64,000 nucleotides of DNA from G965232465 sp965232465. Its GTDB lineage: Bacteria; Pseudomonadota; Alphaproteobacteria; JAQWUY01. Position 1 is the first letter of the stretch. Each line of letters opens with the position of its first letter. The translations under genes and the position numbers were made by a program. Under the pieces are notes generated by a model. It was not told the origin of the DNA. It did not search any database and saw only the letters and a program-made list of their open reading frames with translations. This document shows positions 25,044-35,100 of this stretch, one piece after another. The stretch is taken from positions 2,542,001 to 2,606,000 of the forward strand of contig OZ246977.1 in assembly GCA_965232465.1 (NCBI GenBank), read 5' to 3'.

Positions 25044-26150
25044 ATGACATTTGGAAATAAGTTACGCACATATCGCAAAAAGCAAAAAATAACACAACAG
25101 GCACTGGCAACCTTAATTGGTGTCAGCCATTCGTCCATAAACCGTTGGGAAAGGGGGACGACCACTCCACCATTTGCAGTGGTGGAAAAAATTGCCTATG
25201 CCCTAAATATATACCCATCACACATCCTTGATAATGGCGATGTCGAAGAAAAAAAATCGATCTGCCATTTGCCCTTTATTCCCCCCATAGACCCACCGGC
25301 AATCGTTGCTTTTCAAGGGTTTTTGGGGGCATATTCCCATGCGTCCTGTGTCAATATATATGGCAAATCCATACAAGTGTTGCCCTGTAAAACTTTTAAG
25401 CATGTATTTGAAGCGGTGGAAAATAATACCGCCTCAGTAGCGGTAATTCCCATTGAAAATTCTTTGGGTGGGCGGGTGGCGGATATTCACCACCTGTTGC
25501 CTGAATCCAGCCTGCATATTATTGGTGAATATTATTTATCCGTAAAACATTGTTTATTGGGTATCCCCGGTGCCCGCATCGAAGACATCAAAACCGTATA
25601 TTCCCACGAACAAGGATTGGCACAATGCCGCCACCGTTTGCACAATATGGGGTTGGACCTACAATCCTATATCGATACGGCAGGTGCCGCCCATTTTGTA
25701 TCCGCAGAAAAAGACATGAAAAAAGCGGCGATTGCATCGGAACTAGCGGGGGAAATTTACGGGTTAAATATACTCGAAACGAATATGCAAGACACCAACA
25801 CCAACATCACACGGTTTATCGTATTACGCAAACATCCTATATCTGAGGGTATGTTTAAAGGACAAAATGATATATATAAAACCAGTTGCTTATTTTACAC
25901 CCGTAACATTCCAGCGGCGTTATACAAAGCACTGGGGGGATTTGCCACCAATGCCATTAACTTTTCCAAAATCGAAAGTTATGTACCGTTATTACATACA
26001 CATGAAAATACCTTTGGAAATGCCTTTTTTTATATGGAATTTGACGGCCACATACAACACCCAAAAGTCGTCCAATCCTTGGATGAATTACAATTTTATT
26101 CCAACCATGTACGCATATTGGGGTCATACAAGAAAAACCCCTTCAGGTGA
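25044..26150 (+). CDS. pheA: XRE-type DNA-binding domain fused to prephenate dehydratase with ACT domain
   Basis: A 368-residue fusion. Residues ~4-62 form a Cro/C1-type helix-turn-helix (KLRTYRKKQKITQQALATLI, then SHSSINRWERG). Residues ~88-262 are prephenate dehydratase: FQGFLGAYSHA, PIENSLGGRVADIHHLLP and the catalytic Thr in NITRFIVL. Residues ~280-365 are an ACT domain of the alphaproteobacterial kind (FSKIESYV, ELQFYSNHVRILGSY). The enzyme makes phenylpyruvate for phenylalanine, and the ACT domain should bind phenylalanine. The start at 25044 has AGGGGGA upstream and keeps the HTH, so the fusion is not an artefact of start choice. A free-standing alphaproteobacterial PheA has no HTH; a phenylalanine-sensing regulator function is inferred. 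Confidence 0.88.
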   Translation: MTFGNKLRTYRKKQKITQQALATLIGVSHSSINRWERGTTTPPFAVVEKIAYALNIYPSHILDNGDVEEKKSICHLPFIPPIDPPAIVAFQGFLGAYSHASCVNIYGKSIQVLPCKTFKHVFEAVENNTASVAVIPIENSLGGRVADIHHLLPESSLHIIGEYYLSVKHCLLGIPGARIEDIKTVYSHEQGLAQCRHRLHNMGLDLQSYIDTAGAAHFVSAEKDMKKAAIASELAGEIYGLNILETNMQDTNTNITRFIVLRKHPISEGMFKGQNDIYKTSCLFYTRNIPAALYKALGGFATNAINFSKIESYVPLLHTHENTFGNAFFYMEFDGHIQHPKVVQSLDELQFYSNHVRILGSYKKNPFR

Positions 26151-26160
26151 TATATCATTA

Positions 26161-26309
26161 AATTAGGGATTTATATACTTAACTCCATAAATCAATATCT
26201 GCATATAATTTGGTGGGATTTCACAACAAAAAGCAATGTCATCTATGCATAAAAACAAAAAATAGCCTTAATTCAACTCCTGTGGAGTCAGGTATATAAA
26301 TCCCTAATT
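26161..26309. repeat. 149-bp element with 26-bp inverted terminal repeats (MITE-like)
   Basis: The left end AATTAGGGATTTATATAC (26161-26178) returns as its reverse complement at 26292-26309; extended to 26 bases the arms match at 24 positions. The interior is non-coding. Length, terminal repeats and lack of a gene fit a miniature inverted-repeat element, though a long stem-loop between two convergent genes is an alternative. The ends differ from those of the nearby IS5-family element. Confidence 0.5.
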
Positions 26310-26369
26310 TTTTTGATAAAACAGATTATACAGTCGTCTTCCACCGTTTTATATGGGGGACTTCTGTTT

Positions 26370-27056
26370 TTACCTAAAACATTGATTAAGAAAATCTATA
26401 TGGTTATTTTCGAATGATAAATCCCATTTCCTTTTAACGGTAACATATTTTTGTACATAAGTACAGAAACTATCATAAGTCCAGTCTACTTCTACACCTG
26501 TACCATCAGTGCTTCTATTATAGAATTGGCTTGGTGTTAAATCACTTTTTGAAATATTTACGGATCCACATGCTGGAACTAAATTTTCCACATCATTTGC
26601 AAACTGTTGCTTTTTCCCTTTAGACCAATTTTTTGCCCCACTTGCATGGGCATCTTTTAAAGATACAACATGATCCGCATGTGGTTTTGTTGCACATGTT
26701 AGCCCTGTATAAAAACCTTTTGCTAAATCTGATATATTTGGGGTTTTAAATCCATAATCATTACGATTATATTCTGTTTTCTCTTTTTCTTTATAGTTAT
26801 TTTGATAACCTTTATTGGCACAATTATAAGGTTTACATTCTTTAGTCCCAGCTTTTCCAGTGTAAGGATTTACATTTCCTTTTTGACTCCAGTTGTCTAG
26901 TTTGGTATGATTAGGACTAGATCTATAATGTGGTTTAACATAAGTTCCATCTTTCCTATAATACCCTTTCACATAAACATCTGAAAATGCAGGAATAGAA
27001 TAACTTCCTATCAACAAAGCTGAGATAAATAATAATATTTTTGATATTTTTTTCAT
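26370..27056 (-). CDS. secreted HNH-type nuclease
   Basis: A 228-residue protein with a Sec signal peptide (cleavage near residue 25). Residues ~27-70 carry a motif seen in many small secreted proteins (GYYRKDGTYVKPHYRSSPN, NPYTGKAGT). The C-terminal half is an HNH domain of the GmrD/DUF1524-like kind: ADHVVSLKDAHASGA, FANDVENLVPA, and N-x2-K-x-D, which supply the His, Asn and metal ligands. It probably degrades DNA outside the cytoplasm. The ribosome site AAGGAAAA precedes the ATG. A C17 homopolymer lies ~73 bases upstream of the start and may alter promoter strength. No immunity gene is evident, in keeping with export. Confidence 0.7.
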   Translation of the reverse strand: MKKISKILLFISALLIGSYSIPAFSDVYVKGYYRKDGTYVKPHYRSSPNHTKLDNWSQKGNVNPYTGKAGTKECKPYNCANKGYQNNYKEKEKTEYNRNDYGFKTPNISDLAKGFYTGLTCATKPHADHVVSLKDAHASGAKNWSKGKKQQFANDVENLVPACGSVNISKSDLTPSQFYNRSTDGTGVEVDWTYDSFCTYVQKYVTVKRKWDLSFENNHIDFLNQCFR

Positions 27057-27128
27057 TAGTTTTCCTTTCTTAATAAAATTTAAGGCTTAGTACTGTCCTA
27101 ACAAAGGGGACCACCTCTATTTAATATA

Positions 27129-27145
27129 CCCCCCCCCCCCCCCCC
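27129..27145. repeat. C17 homopolymer (G17 on the nuclease strand)
   Basis: Seventeen consecutive C residues lie between the HNH nuclease gene and the IS element, in the upstream region of the nuclease. Such tracts slip during replication and are known phase-variation switches when placed in promoters. Confidence 0.85.
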
Positions 27146-27196
27146 GCATTTTGTCAAGAGGTAAAATATATTTTTTTGTATAAAAATAGATATTAA

Positions 27197-28358
27197 GAAT
27201 CTCTGAAGAATTATTATGTTTTGTTATGCATTGTTTTATGTTAAAATAATGTTATGATTTATTCATTATTTGGTGTTTTAATTTATTATAGAAATGGATT
27301 TTTAATTATGTCACAGTTATCGTTTATCCAGTTGGGCATTGGGAATAAAAAGTTACGGAGTGAGGTTTTTTTATCTGAAATGGACAGTGTAATCCCTTGG
27401 GATAGATTATGTTCATTGATAAAGCCCTATTATAGTAATAATAGACTGGGTCGTCGTCGGATGCCTTTGTGTTTGATGTTACGGATATATTTTTTACAAC
27501 AGTGGTATAATTTATCTGATCCTCAGGCGGAGGATTGGATATACGACCGTATATCGTTTCAAAGATTTTTAAAGTTAGATTTAATTTCAGATAGTGTTCC
27601 GGATGAAACGACGATTTTGAACTTTCGTCATTTACTTGAAAGGCATGATTTGACACAAGCGATATTTGACAGTATCAATCAGTTGCTTATTGAGAAAGGT
27701 CTTTTGTTACAAGAAGGGACGATAGTAGACGCCAGCATAATCCACGCTCCGACCTCGACGAAGAACGCAAAAAAAAAGCGTGATACAGATATGAGTTCGA
27801 CAAAGAAAGGTAATAAATGGTATTTTGGTATGAAGATGCACATAGGTACACAGGTAAGGGGTAGACCGATTATTCACAGTGTGCAGACCAGCACAGCCAA
27901 AGAGCATGACCGACAGTATAAACAAGGCTTGTTACATGGTAAGGAAAAGATAATCTGTGGTGATAAAGGCTATAGCAGTGATAAGGATAAAAGCCAATTT
28001 CGTGAAGCGGGCATATTTTGTGCTGTACTTGATAAAGCAAAACGAGGTAAGGCAGGTAGTGTCAGTAGGAAGTTATCGCAGAAACAACAAAAACGCAATG
28101 AACGGCTGTCGTCAATACGGGCAAAAGTGGAACACCCATTTAGGATTATAAAATGCCAATGGAAGTACACGAAAGTCCGTTATCGTGGATTAGATAAAAA
28201 CACGCATCAAATTAAAACACTTTGTGCATTAGCAAATATCTATATGGTGAGGAAAATACTTCTCACTTAGAAAACCAAGGGGATACCTGCGTCCAAAATC
28301 TAGATTTTGATACAAAACACATAAAAACCCCAAAATAAATCAGTTATTCAGATGTTCC
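27197..28358 (+). mobile_element. IS5-family insertion sequence
   Basis: About 1.16 kb, one transposase gene. The left end reads GAATCTCTGAAGAATTATTA and the right end, reverse-complemented, GGAACATCTGAATAACTGAT, i.e. imperfect inverted repeats of the IS5 style. TTAA precedes the left end and CTAA spans the right end, compatible with the YTAR target of the family, but an exact target duplication cannot be confirmed. It separates the nuclease upstream region from the subtilase gene. Confidence 0.7.
27308..28270 (+). CDS. IS5-family transposase
   Basis: A 320-residue DDE transposase. MSQLSFIQLGIGNKKLR, the PWDRLCSLI segment and LMLRIYFLQQWYNLSDP are typical of the IS5 group. The catalytic residues fall in GTIVDASII (D), ICGDKGYSS (D) and VEHPFRIIK (E). 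The start at 27308 is chosen because the family begins with this Met; the extra upstream residues from 27254 are hydrophobic and unrelated. The frame is intact, so the element could be active. Confidence 0.9.
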   Translation: MSQLSFIQLGIGNKKLRSEVFLSEMDSVIPWDRLCSLIKPYYSNNRLGRRRMPLCLMLRIYFLQQWYNLSDPQAEDWIYDRISFQRFLKLDLISDSVPDETTILNFRHLLERHDLTQAIFDSINQLLIEKGLLLQEGTIVDASIIHAPTSTKNAKKKRDTDMSSTKKGNKWYFGMKMHIGTQVRGRPIIHSVQTSTAKEHDRQYKQGLLHGKEKIICGDKGYSSDKDKSQFREAGIFCAVLDKAKRGKAGSVSRKLSQKQQKRNERLSSIRAKVEHPFRIIKCQWKYTKVRYRGLDKNTHQIKTLCALANIYMVRKILLT

Positions 28359-28518
28359 TAAATTGATTTGACTATGTGCATAAATAAGTATTGACTCCAA
28401 TTACAAACTGTGATATATTGTTTAGTGTCTTTATGTTTTTTCTAAACATATTCTCTTTTTTGATGCAAAAATGTTGAATTATACTGATGCATCAAATATC
28501 TTTATGTAATATTATTTC

Positions 28519-31035
28519 ATGGGTGCTAATACAATGCAGTATCATAAAATAAGTTTTGTGGGTTTATTATCCTTAATATTGTCCGCTTGTGGCGGTGGCG
28601 GTGGTGGCAGTGTGTCTGATTCTGTTCCTGTATCCCAAGAAACCGTTACCTTATGTGATACACAAGCCGAATGTAGGGCAGTTTTGCTAACGGGCGATTA
28701 TTCGGGTTTTCGCCATGAAATTAAAAATGCAGCAGGCGAGAAAAAACACCCCGAACAGCACCTGAAAGATGGTGCCAGTCGTTTAACAGTTACCCGTTAC
28801 TTAGAGTATTCTGATTATACAGATTCCGATTCCACAGAAGTCGACCCACAGGCATGGCAATATGATAGATTGTTTAATTATAAGGGCACGGAACAAACAA
28901 AATCCAGCACTTGGCACATCCAAGAAAGAGCGGTGGGGCTGGACAAGATTTCTACACTGAACTTAGGCAAGGATGTAAAAATTGGTATTATGGATCCAGG
29001 GTTGTTTGTAAAACGCAACAAAGATTATGCCAACCGTCTGGAAACAGGGATGGGGTTGTATCGTGATCATTTCGACGGTGCAACCAAAAAATGGTCATAC
29101 AAGTGGTACATGGATTATAAACCCTTGTGGAATACCAAATATCAAGATAAGATGACCGGATATAAAATCGGCGATGGAACCGACGAACACTCCGATGGGA
29201 TTGCATCTGTGATGGCGGGTACGGAGTATGGTATTGCCAAAAAGGCAAAGATTGTACCATATACAGTGGTTAGCTTGGGGAATATAAACCAAGGATTACA
29301 GTTAAAACCCGTATATGATCACATGAAAGCAAATAATGTGATAGCAATGAATGTCAGTCTTGATTTTAAAACAAATAAAACCATAAGTAGGAATACTTAT
29401 GAACGGCAATTTGGCAAAGATTTTATCGACCAAGTATCGGATGATGCAGACAATAATCGTGATGGTCCCATCTGGGTAATCGCAGCAGGCAATGAAGAAG
29501 CAGATAATGCGGGGATATTCGCCAGAGCACCGAAACATATTCCAAAATTACAAAAGTACTGGATTGCTACGGTTAGCACTTATGGCGGTGACCTACCGGG
29601 TCGACCTTTCTATTGGCTTGGTATTTCCAATAAATGTGGGGACGCCAAAGAGTGGTGTATGACCGCAATCGGTGATGGGGCAAGATACGAATCCAGTAAT
29701 ATCGATGGGGATACATACGAAAAAGATGTTACCATTGGGACTTCGTACGCAGCACCCCAAATTACAGGGGGGCTTGCCGTATTAAAATCAAAATTCCCCT
29801 CATTAACCAATGTACAACTGCGGGAGCGTTTATTGACAACCGCCCGACATGAAACTGCCGATGGCAAAAAATTACTCGACGCCAAGGGTAACGATACTAT
29901 TGTCATTAAGGATAAAGATGGTAATGTGGTTGCTGCGGATGCACCGGGCGGTATGTCCGAAGAATTTGGTAGGGGTATCATGCGGTTGGATTTGGCAACA
30001 CAGCCGGTTGGGTCGCTTACACAATTGCGTTTGCACAGTGACAAAGCTCAGAAAAACAGTATGTCGACTCAACGGTCATTTGTCAAAGGGGGGCAAGCAT
30101 TCGGCGATGGACTGTATAATGGATTTGCACAGGTAAACACCAAAGCCTTCGACAGTTTACTTGCCCCATTTGATTACAGCATGTCACAGATGGTTACATC
30201 GTATACCCCCAAAAAATCGGATATACAGTACTTATCCCCGGTGCCAGAGGGCAAAAATCCCCTATCATCGCCGTCGCAAAAATTGGCACTTAACACTACT
30301 GAGCAGGCACAAACCCCATTGGGATTTTCGTATACTTCATCGACTGTACCGTTTGGGGCGAATAAGGGTATTATGGCAACCTATGACATCGATACAAAAA
30401 CCGCATTTACCGCCACAGTATCGCCCGATGCGCAGGATAGCAAGGTGTTAAATACGCTGAATGTACAGTACGCCAGAACCTTACACCATACCCCGGGGCA
30501 ACAACAGAAAATCTTTTATGGTGTACGGGCGGAAAAAGGCAGTATATTTGGTACCAAGATGGGGGGTCAATTTGCCTTAAATGGACATACCAATACCGCA
30601 TATATGTTGTATAAAAACACAGGACAGCACCAAAATTGGCATTGGGACTTTACCGGCGTTACGGGGGTTGGTAAAGTATCGGGATTATCCGGTATATTAA
30701 GTGGGTTAAATAACCTGTCCGTATCCGAATGGAATATATCGGCAAAGCGGGCGATGGGCAACAACAAAACACTGGGTGTCAGCATCAGACAACCCATAAG
30801 AATAGAATCCGGCACCGCCAATTTGGTACATATATCGAAGGTCACCAAAGGTAACAGCTTATCTTATACCACCACCCCGACCGCTATTACCCCCAGCGGA
30901 CGGGAAATACAGGTCGAAACCTATTACCAACATAAAAACCTGACCTTAAAAGCATACCACCAATACAACAAAGGACACAGCAAAGGTAGCACAGGACAAG
31001 GGGTATTCGCATATTACCATATACCGTTTAAGTAA
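28519..31035 (+). CDS. subtilisin-like (S8) serine protease lipoprotein with C-terminal beta-rich, autotransporter-like domain
   Basis: An 838-residue protein. The N-terminus is a lipoprotein signal (LSLILSACGG, lipobox Cys followed by a Gly run). The S8 triad is visible: Asp in GIMDPGLF, His in DEHSDGIASVMAG and Ser in GTSYAAPQITGG. Residues ~510-838 are beta-strand-rich, with segments such as VQYARTLHH, FYGVRAEKGS and LGVSIRQPIRIESG found in alphaproteobacterial S8 autotransporters, and the end (FAYYHIPFK) is a plausible outer-membrane terminal strand. It would be anchored or displayed at the outer membrane. The start could also be ATG 28534; neither has a strong ribosome site. The substrate is unknown. 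Confidence 0.8.
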   Translation: MGANTMQYHKISFVGLLSLILSACGGGGGGSVSDSVPVSQETVTLCDTQAECRAVLLTGDYSGFRHEIKNAAGEKKHPEQHLKDGASRLTVTRYLEYSDYTDSDSTEVDPQAWQYDRLFNYKGTEQTKSSTWHIQERAVGLDKISTLNLGKDVKIGIMDPGLFVKRNKDYANRLETGMGLYRDHFDGATKKWSYKWYMDYKPLWNTKYQDKMTGYKIGDGTDEHSDGIASVMAGTEYGIAKKAKIVPYTVVSLGNINQGLQLKPVYDHMKANNVIAMNVSLDFKTNKTISRNTYERQFGKDFIDQVSDDADNNRDGPIWVIAAGNEEADNAGIFARAPKHIPKLQKYWIATVSTYGGDLPGRPFYWLGISNKCGDAKEWCMTAIGDGARYESSNIDGDTYEKDVTIGTSYAAPQITGGLAVLKSKFPSLTNVQLRERLLTTARHETADGKKLLDAKGNDTIVIKDKDGNVVAADAPGGMSEEFGRGIMRLDLATQPVGSLTQLRLHSDKAQKNSMSTQRSFVKGGQAFGDGLYNGFAQVNTKAFDSLLAPFDYSMSQMVTSYTPKKSDIQYLSPVPEGKNPLSSPSQKLALNTTEQAQTPLGFSYTSSTVPFGANKGIMATYDIDTKTAFTATVSPDAQDSKVLNTLNVQYARTLHHTPGQQQKIFYGVRAEKGSIFGTKMGGQFALNGHTNTAYMLYKNTGQHQNWHWDFTGVTGVGKVSGLSGILSGLNNLSVSEWNISAKRAMGNNKTLGVSIRQPIRIESGTANLVHISKVTKGNSLSYTTTPTAITPSGREIQVETYYQHKNLTLKAYHQYNKGHSKGSTGQGVFAYYHIPFK

Positions 31036-31060
31036 ATATCCTGCACGGTTTATTTTGTAG

Positions 31061-31876
31061 TTATATGAAAAATATCAACAATACGATACCAAATAGGATA
31101 CGATATATGGCAAAGATACCCATATTAAAACGGCGGAAATACAGCATCATAAAATGAATAACCACGCACCCCACCACAAACGACACTCCCATACCATATA
31201 TGGATTGTGTATCAAAAAATGTGGTGCCTGTCTGATGGACATGTGCATACCAATCCAACCCCATTAAAACCGATGCCCCCAACAAAGTGGGCATGCCCAT
31301 TATCAACGATATTTTGGCACTTTCCGTGCGTTTTAGCCCAAGAATCCGTGCCGCAGTGATACAAATACCCGAACGGCTGACACCGGGGATAAGTGCCAAT
31401 ATTTGTAATATCCCTAATAACAAAGCTTCCACATACGATATGTCTTCTATATATCTGTCCTCAGGGGTGATTTTATCAACCCCCCACAATAAAATTCCAA
31501 ATATAATGCTGGTAAAAGCAATAATAAAGACAATATTATCCAAAATAACCTGTTGTTTTATCGTATCCTTAAAATATAAGCCTGCTAGTACAATGGGTAT
31601 GGTCGCAATAATTATTTTTGCCGTATAACGGGTGCGATGGTTATGGCACAACAAGATAATTTCAAATCCCCCCATACATACCCTGATAAAATCCCGCCAA
31701 AAATATGTCAACACCGCCAACAAAGTCCCCATATGTAATGCTACGCTAAACCCTAGGCTTTGTTTACCCCACCCAAAAATTTCTGATAGCACAATCAAAT
31801 GTGCGGACGAAGATATGGGTAAAAATTCTGTAACCCCTTGTATAATAGACAAAATTACTGTTTGCGTTGTCGTCAC
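31061..31876 (-). CDS. uppP: undecaprenyl-diphosphatase (BacA/UppP)
   Basis: A 271-residue polytopic membrane protein that recycles the cell-wall lipid carrier. The two signature regions are present: IQGVTEFLPISSSAHLIVL near the N-terminus and PGVSRSGICITAARILGLKR mid-protein. The length is normal. It converges with the subtilase gene and is divergent from the glutamate synthase gene; the ~250 bases at 31877-32128 are AT-rich and hold no gene. Confidence 0.94.
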   Translation of the reverse strand: MTTTQTVILSIIQGVTEFLPISSSAHLIVLSEIFGWGKQSLGFSVALHMGTLLAVLTYFWRDFIRVCMGGFEIILLCHNHRTRYTAKIIIATIPIVLAGLYFKDTIKQQVILDNIVFIIAFTSIIFGILLWGVDKITPEDRYIEDISYVEALLLGILQILALIPGVSRSGICITAARILGLKRTESAKISLIMGMPTLLGASVLMGLDWYAHVHQTGTTFFDTQSIYGMGVSFVVGCVVIHFMMLYFRRFNMGIFAIYRILFGIVLLIFFI

Positions 31877-32128
31877 TGCTTTACTGCCTTATGATACTTG
31901 ATATTTGTCTGTTTAAAACCCTTGCCTAAAAAACCATTATATATTATAATGATCCCCTAATATATGTACAAAAAACACCAATTTATGATACATTTTCGAC
32001 AATGTATCCATAATGGATTTATGGCAAATGTACACTAAAATCTGCATATATTCAATGTAATAAACCCTAAATATTTACATTATTTTATACAGATATACAA
32101 AAAAATATTTTATGGAAAATTTTAAGGT

Positions 32129-35100
32129 ATGATAAACACACAAGACACCCGTTTATACCATATACACAGTGGATCTGATTCTTGTGGGGTGGGTTTTATC
32201 ACCCGTAAAGATGGCACACCCACCCACACATTATTACAGGTCGGACACGATGCCTTATGCGTAGTACCCCACCGGGGCGGTATGGATGCACAAGGGGTTG
32301 GGGATGGCGGGGGCGTATTGGTGGACTTGTCAGAGGATTTTTTTTCCAAGTGTGCCAACGAAAAACTGACCCTCGGGGCATTTGTGGTTGCCCAATTTTT
32401 TATGCCCCCCTGCCCAAAACATACCCAAACGGTCAAAGATACCTTTCAAAAATTGGCACAAGATTTTAATTTAAGCCTATTAAAATGGCGTATTGTTCCC
32501 GTAAACACAGCGGTAGTAAACACCGCATCCGCCACCGCAAATCCACCGATTGAACAGGCGATTTTAAAAACAACCCATACCATCGACTGGACCCAACTGG
32601 AAAAAAATTGTATTACCATCACAGAAAAATTGGGGGCACAATTTTTTGAACAATCGGGATTCGAAGAATTTTCCCCATTCAGCATATCTTCACGCACAGT
32701 CGTATACAAAGGACGGTTAAATGCCAACGAGGTGATCCCCTTTTTCGATGACCTACAAGATACAGATTTTAAAATCAAAATCTTTTTGTTTCACACACGA
32801 TTTTCCACCAACACCGCCCCCCGTCCCAGCATGGCACAACCCTTCAGTCGTATGGCACACAATGGGGAACTAAATACGGACAAAAAAAACCGTATCCATG
32901 AAAACAGTATTTTACGCACGCAGGATAAACGCTTAATCGTACCCTTCGGACAATCGGACAGTGGCCGTCTGGACCAAACCTTAGCACGAAGGTTACGGGA
33001 CGACAATTTGGGTATTGTCGAAGCTTTTGTCCGCATGTGCCCCCCCGCATGGGAAAATAATCCCAAAATTACAGGGATTGAGCGGGATATGTTGGAATTT
33101 TTTGCCTTAGACGAAGAAAAAGTCGACGGTCCTGCGGCCATAATATTTACCGATGGCATCCGTGTTGGGGCAAAATTAGACCGCTTGGGACTGCGTCCCC
33201 TACGGCAAACGGAAACCACCGAATATATTTCCGTCACATCCGAAGCAGGACAAAATATTTTTGCCCCTGATAATGTTATCAATCGGGGCAGAATTGCCGC
33301 TGGTGATATGGTGGTATACGACCACAGCATGCAAAAATATTTGGTTAACAATGAAATCTTAACCCTGCTGGCACAAGCGGATACATACACACAAAAATTA
33401 TCGCAAAAAATTATACACATCAAAGAGTTGGATGATGCAGATACCCCTATGTCCTTGCCCACATTCCCAAAAACCGCCACGGGGCGGGCGATTTGTTATG
33501 GACACAATGCGGAATCGTTTCGCTTTATGGTGGACCCCATTTTGGAAACCGCTGCGGAACGGGTGTCGGCAATGGGATATGGTGTTGCCATTAACCCCTT
33601 AAACCCCAGCGAAGGGGGTATTAGCCGATATTTTTCCCAACGGTTTGCACAGGTAACCAACCCCCCCCTTGATTCGATTCGTGAAGCGGATGGTATGACC
33701 ACCCGTGTGGTATTGGGGGCAAAGCCCGGGTTCAGTCAAAATACCAAACAAATACTTTTGGATACCCCTATTTTGTCCCCTTATGATATGGGGAAAATCC
33801 GCACCCAATCCCATGTCCATGTGGATGAAATGACCTTATCATTTATCCACGATACGGACGATACAGTAAATGCGAAAAATCTGCAATCCGCCCTAGAAAC
33901 CCTTGCCAAGCAGGCGGTGAATTTTGCCAAAAACAACGGTATTATCATTGCATCTGATAGTATTCTCAGCCCTGACCAAGCCCCGATTCCCATAACCTTA
34001 GCAGTGGCGGCAATAAACAAGGAACTGATCGATGTGGGGTTGCGATTTAATACCTCATTGATTATCGAAACGGGGCAAGTGTTATCATCGCACGATATGG
34101 CGACCACCCTTGGATTTGGGGCATCTGCTGTGTTCCCCACAATCGTATATGAACGGGCATATCAACTGTTTCCCAATGATATCAAAGGGGCGTTAAAACG
34201 ATACCGCAAAGGCTGTGAAAAAGCATTGATGAAAACTATGGGTAAATTTGGCTTGTGTACGGTGGAAAGTTACACAGGGGGGGAATTTTTCGAAGGCAAT
34301 TTTCTCGATACCAAAAACGACCCTATTTTAAAATATTACTTCCCCAATATCGACAGCCCATTGGGGGGGGTGGGATTTGTGCATATTGCCCGTAATTATC
34401 GGGATTGGTTTACATATGGGGCAACGGACCCAGAACACATGCCCAGCCTGGGGTTATTTAAGGAAAAATCTGATGGGGCGGGACATTCTTATGGGGTGAA
34501 TGCCACCAAAGAATTTGTTGCCATTGCCGACAAAGATGTGGTATACGCCAAACATGCCCCCGCCATTCCCAAAGGGACTTGGATTTTGGACGAACATTTG
34601 GCAATTGCCGAAGACATAGCATCATATACCCATGGAAAACCCACGGAATATTTGGATTTTGGATATACACCCTTGGATCCAAAATTTATCGATACTTTTA
34701 CCATTACAGAAGATTATCGCACATTTTCCTCAAACATTATGCAGGAACGGCAACACCGCCCCGTGGCACTGCGCGATATATTGGGCTTTCCTGTGGATAT
34801 TGCCAGTTGTCAAACAAAAACAGAATTTAGCGATATTTTAAAATCTGTTATTTGGGACAGCACCCCCCACGCCACACTTCGACATATCCCCGCTTCGGAC
34901 GATGCAGATACAGGGCGGTATCAAAATTTTGTTCGTGCTGTACACGCTGTATTTGGCGATAAAGCGGAAGCATTCTTACATAAAGTACAACACGCCCCCG
35001 CCCCTGTTGACATTGCTATGGTGCAACCCGCATCTGAAATCACCCCCACTTTTGCCAGTGGTGCCATGTCATTTGGGGCATTAAACCGCAACGCCCACGA

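Noticed and set aside
25044..26150. Artefactual fusion of a separate XRE regulator gene and pheA
   Set aside because: One uninterrupted frame links them, only the ATG before the HTH has a strong ribosome site, and no alternative start with a ribosome site precedes the dehydratase domain. Sequencing error remains the only way out and is listed as a refutation test.
20025..27056. One genomic island bounded by the tRNA-Gly fragment
   Set aside because: Core genes (trpF, pyrF, lapA, ihfB, pheA) occupy most of this stretch, and no integrase or second tRNA-Gly copy is visible, so island borders cannot be drawn.
32791..33480. 229-codon minus-strand frame within gltB
   Set aside because: Shadow of the glutamate synthase coding sequence with no family features.
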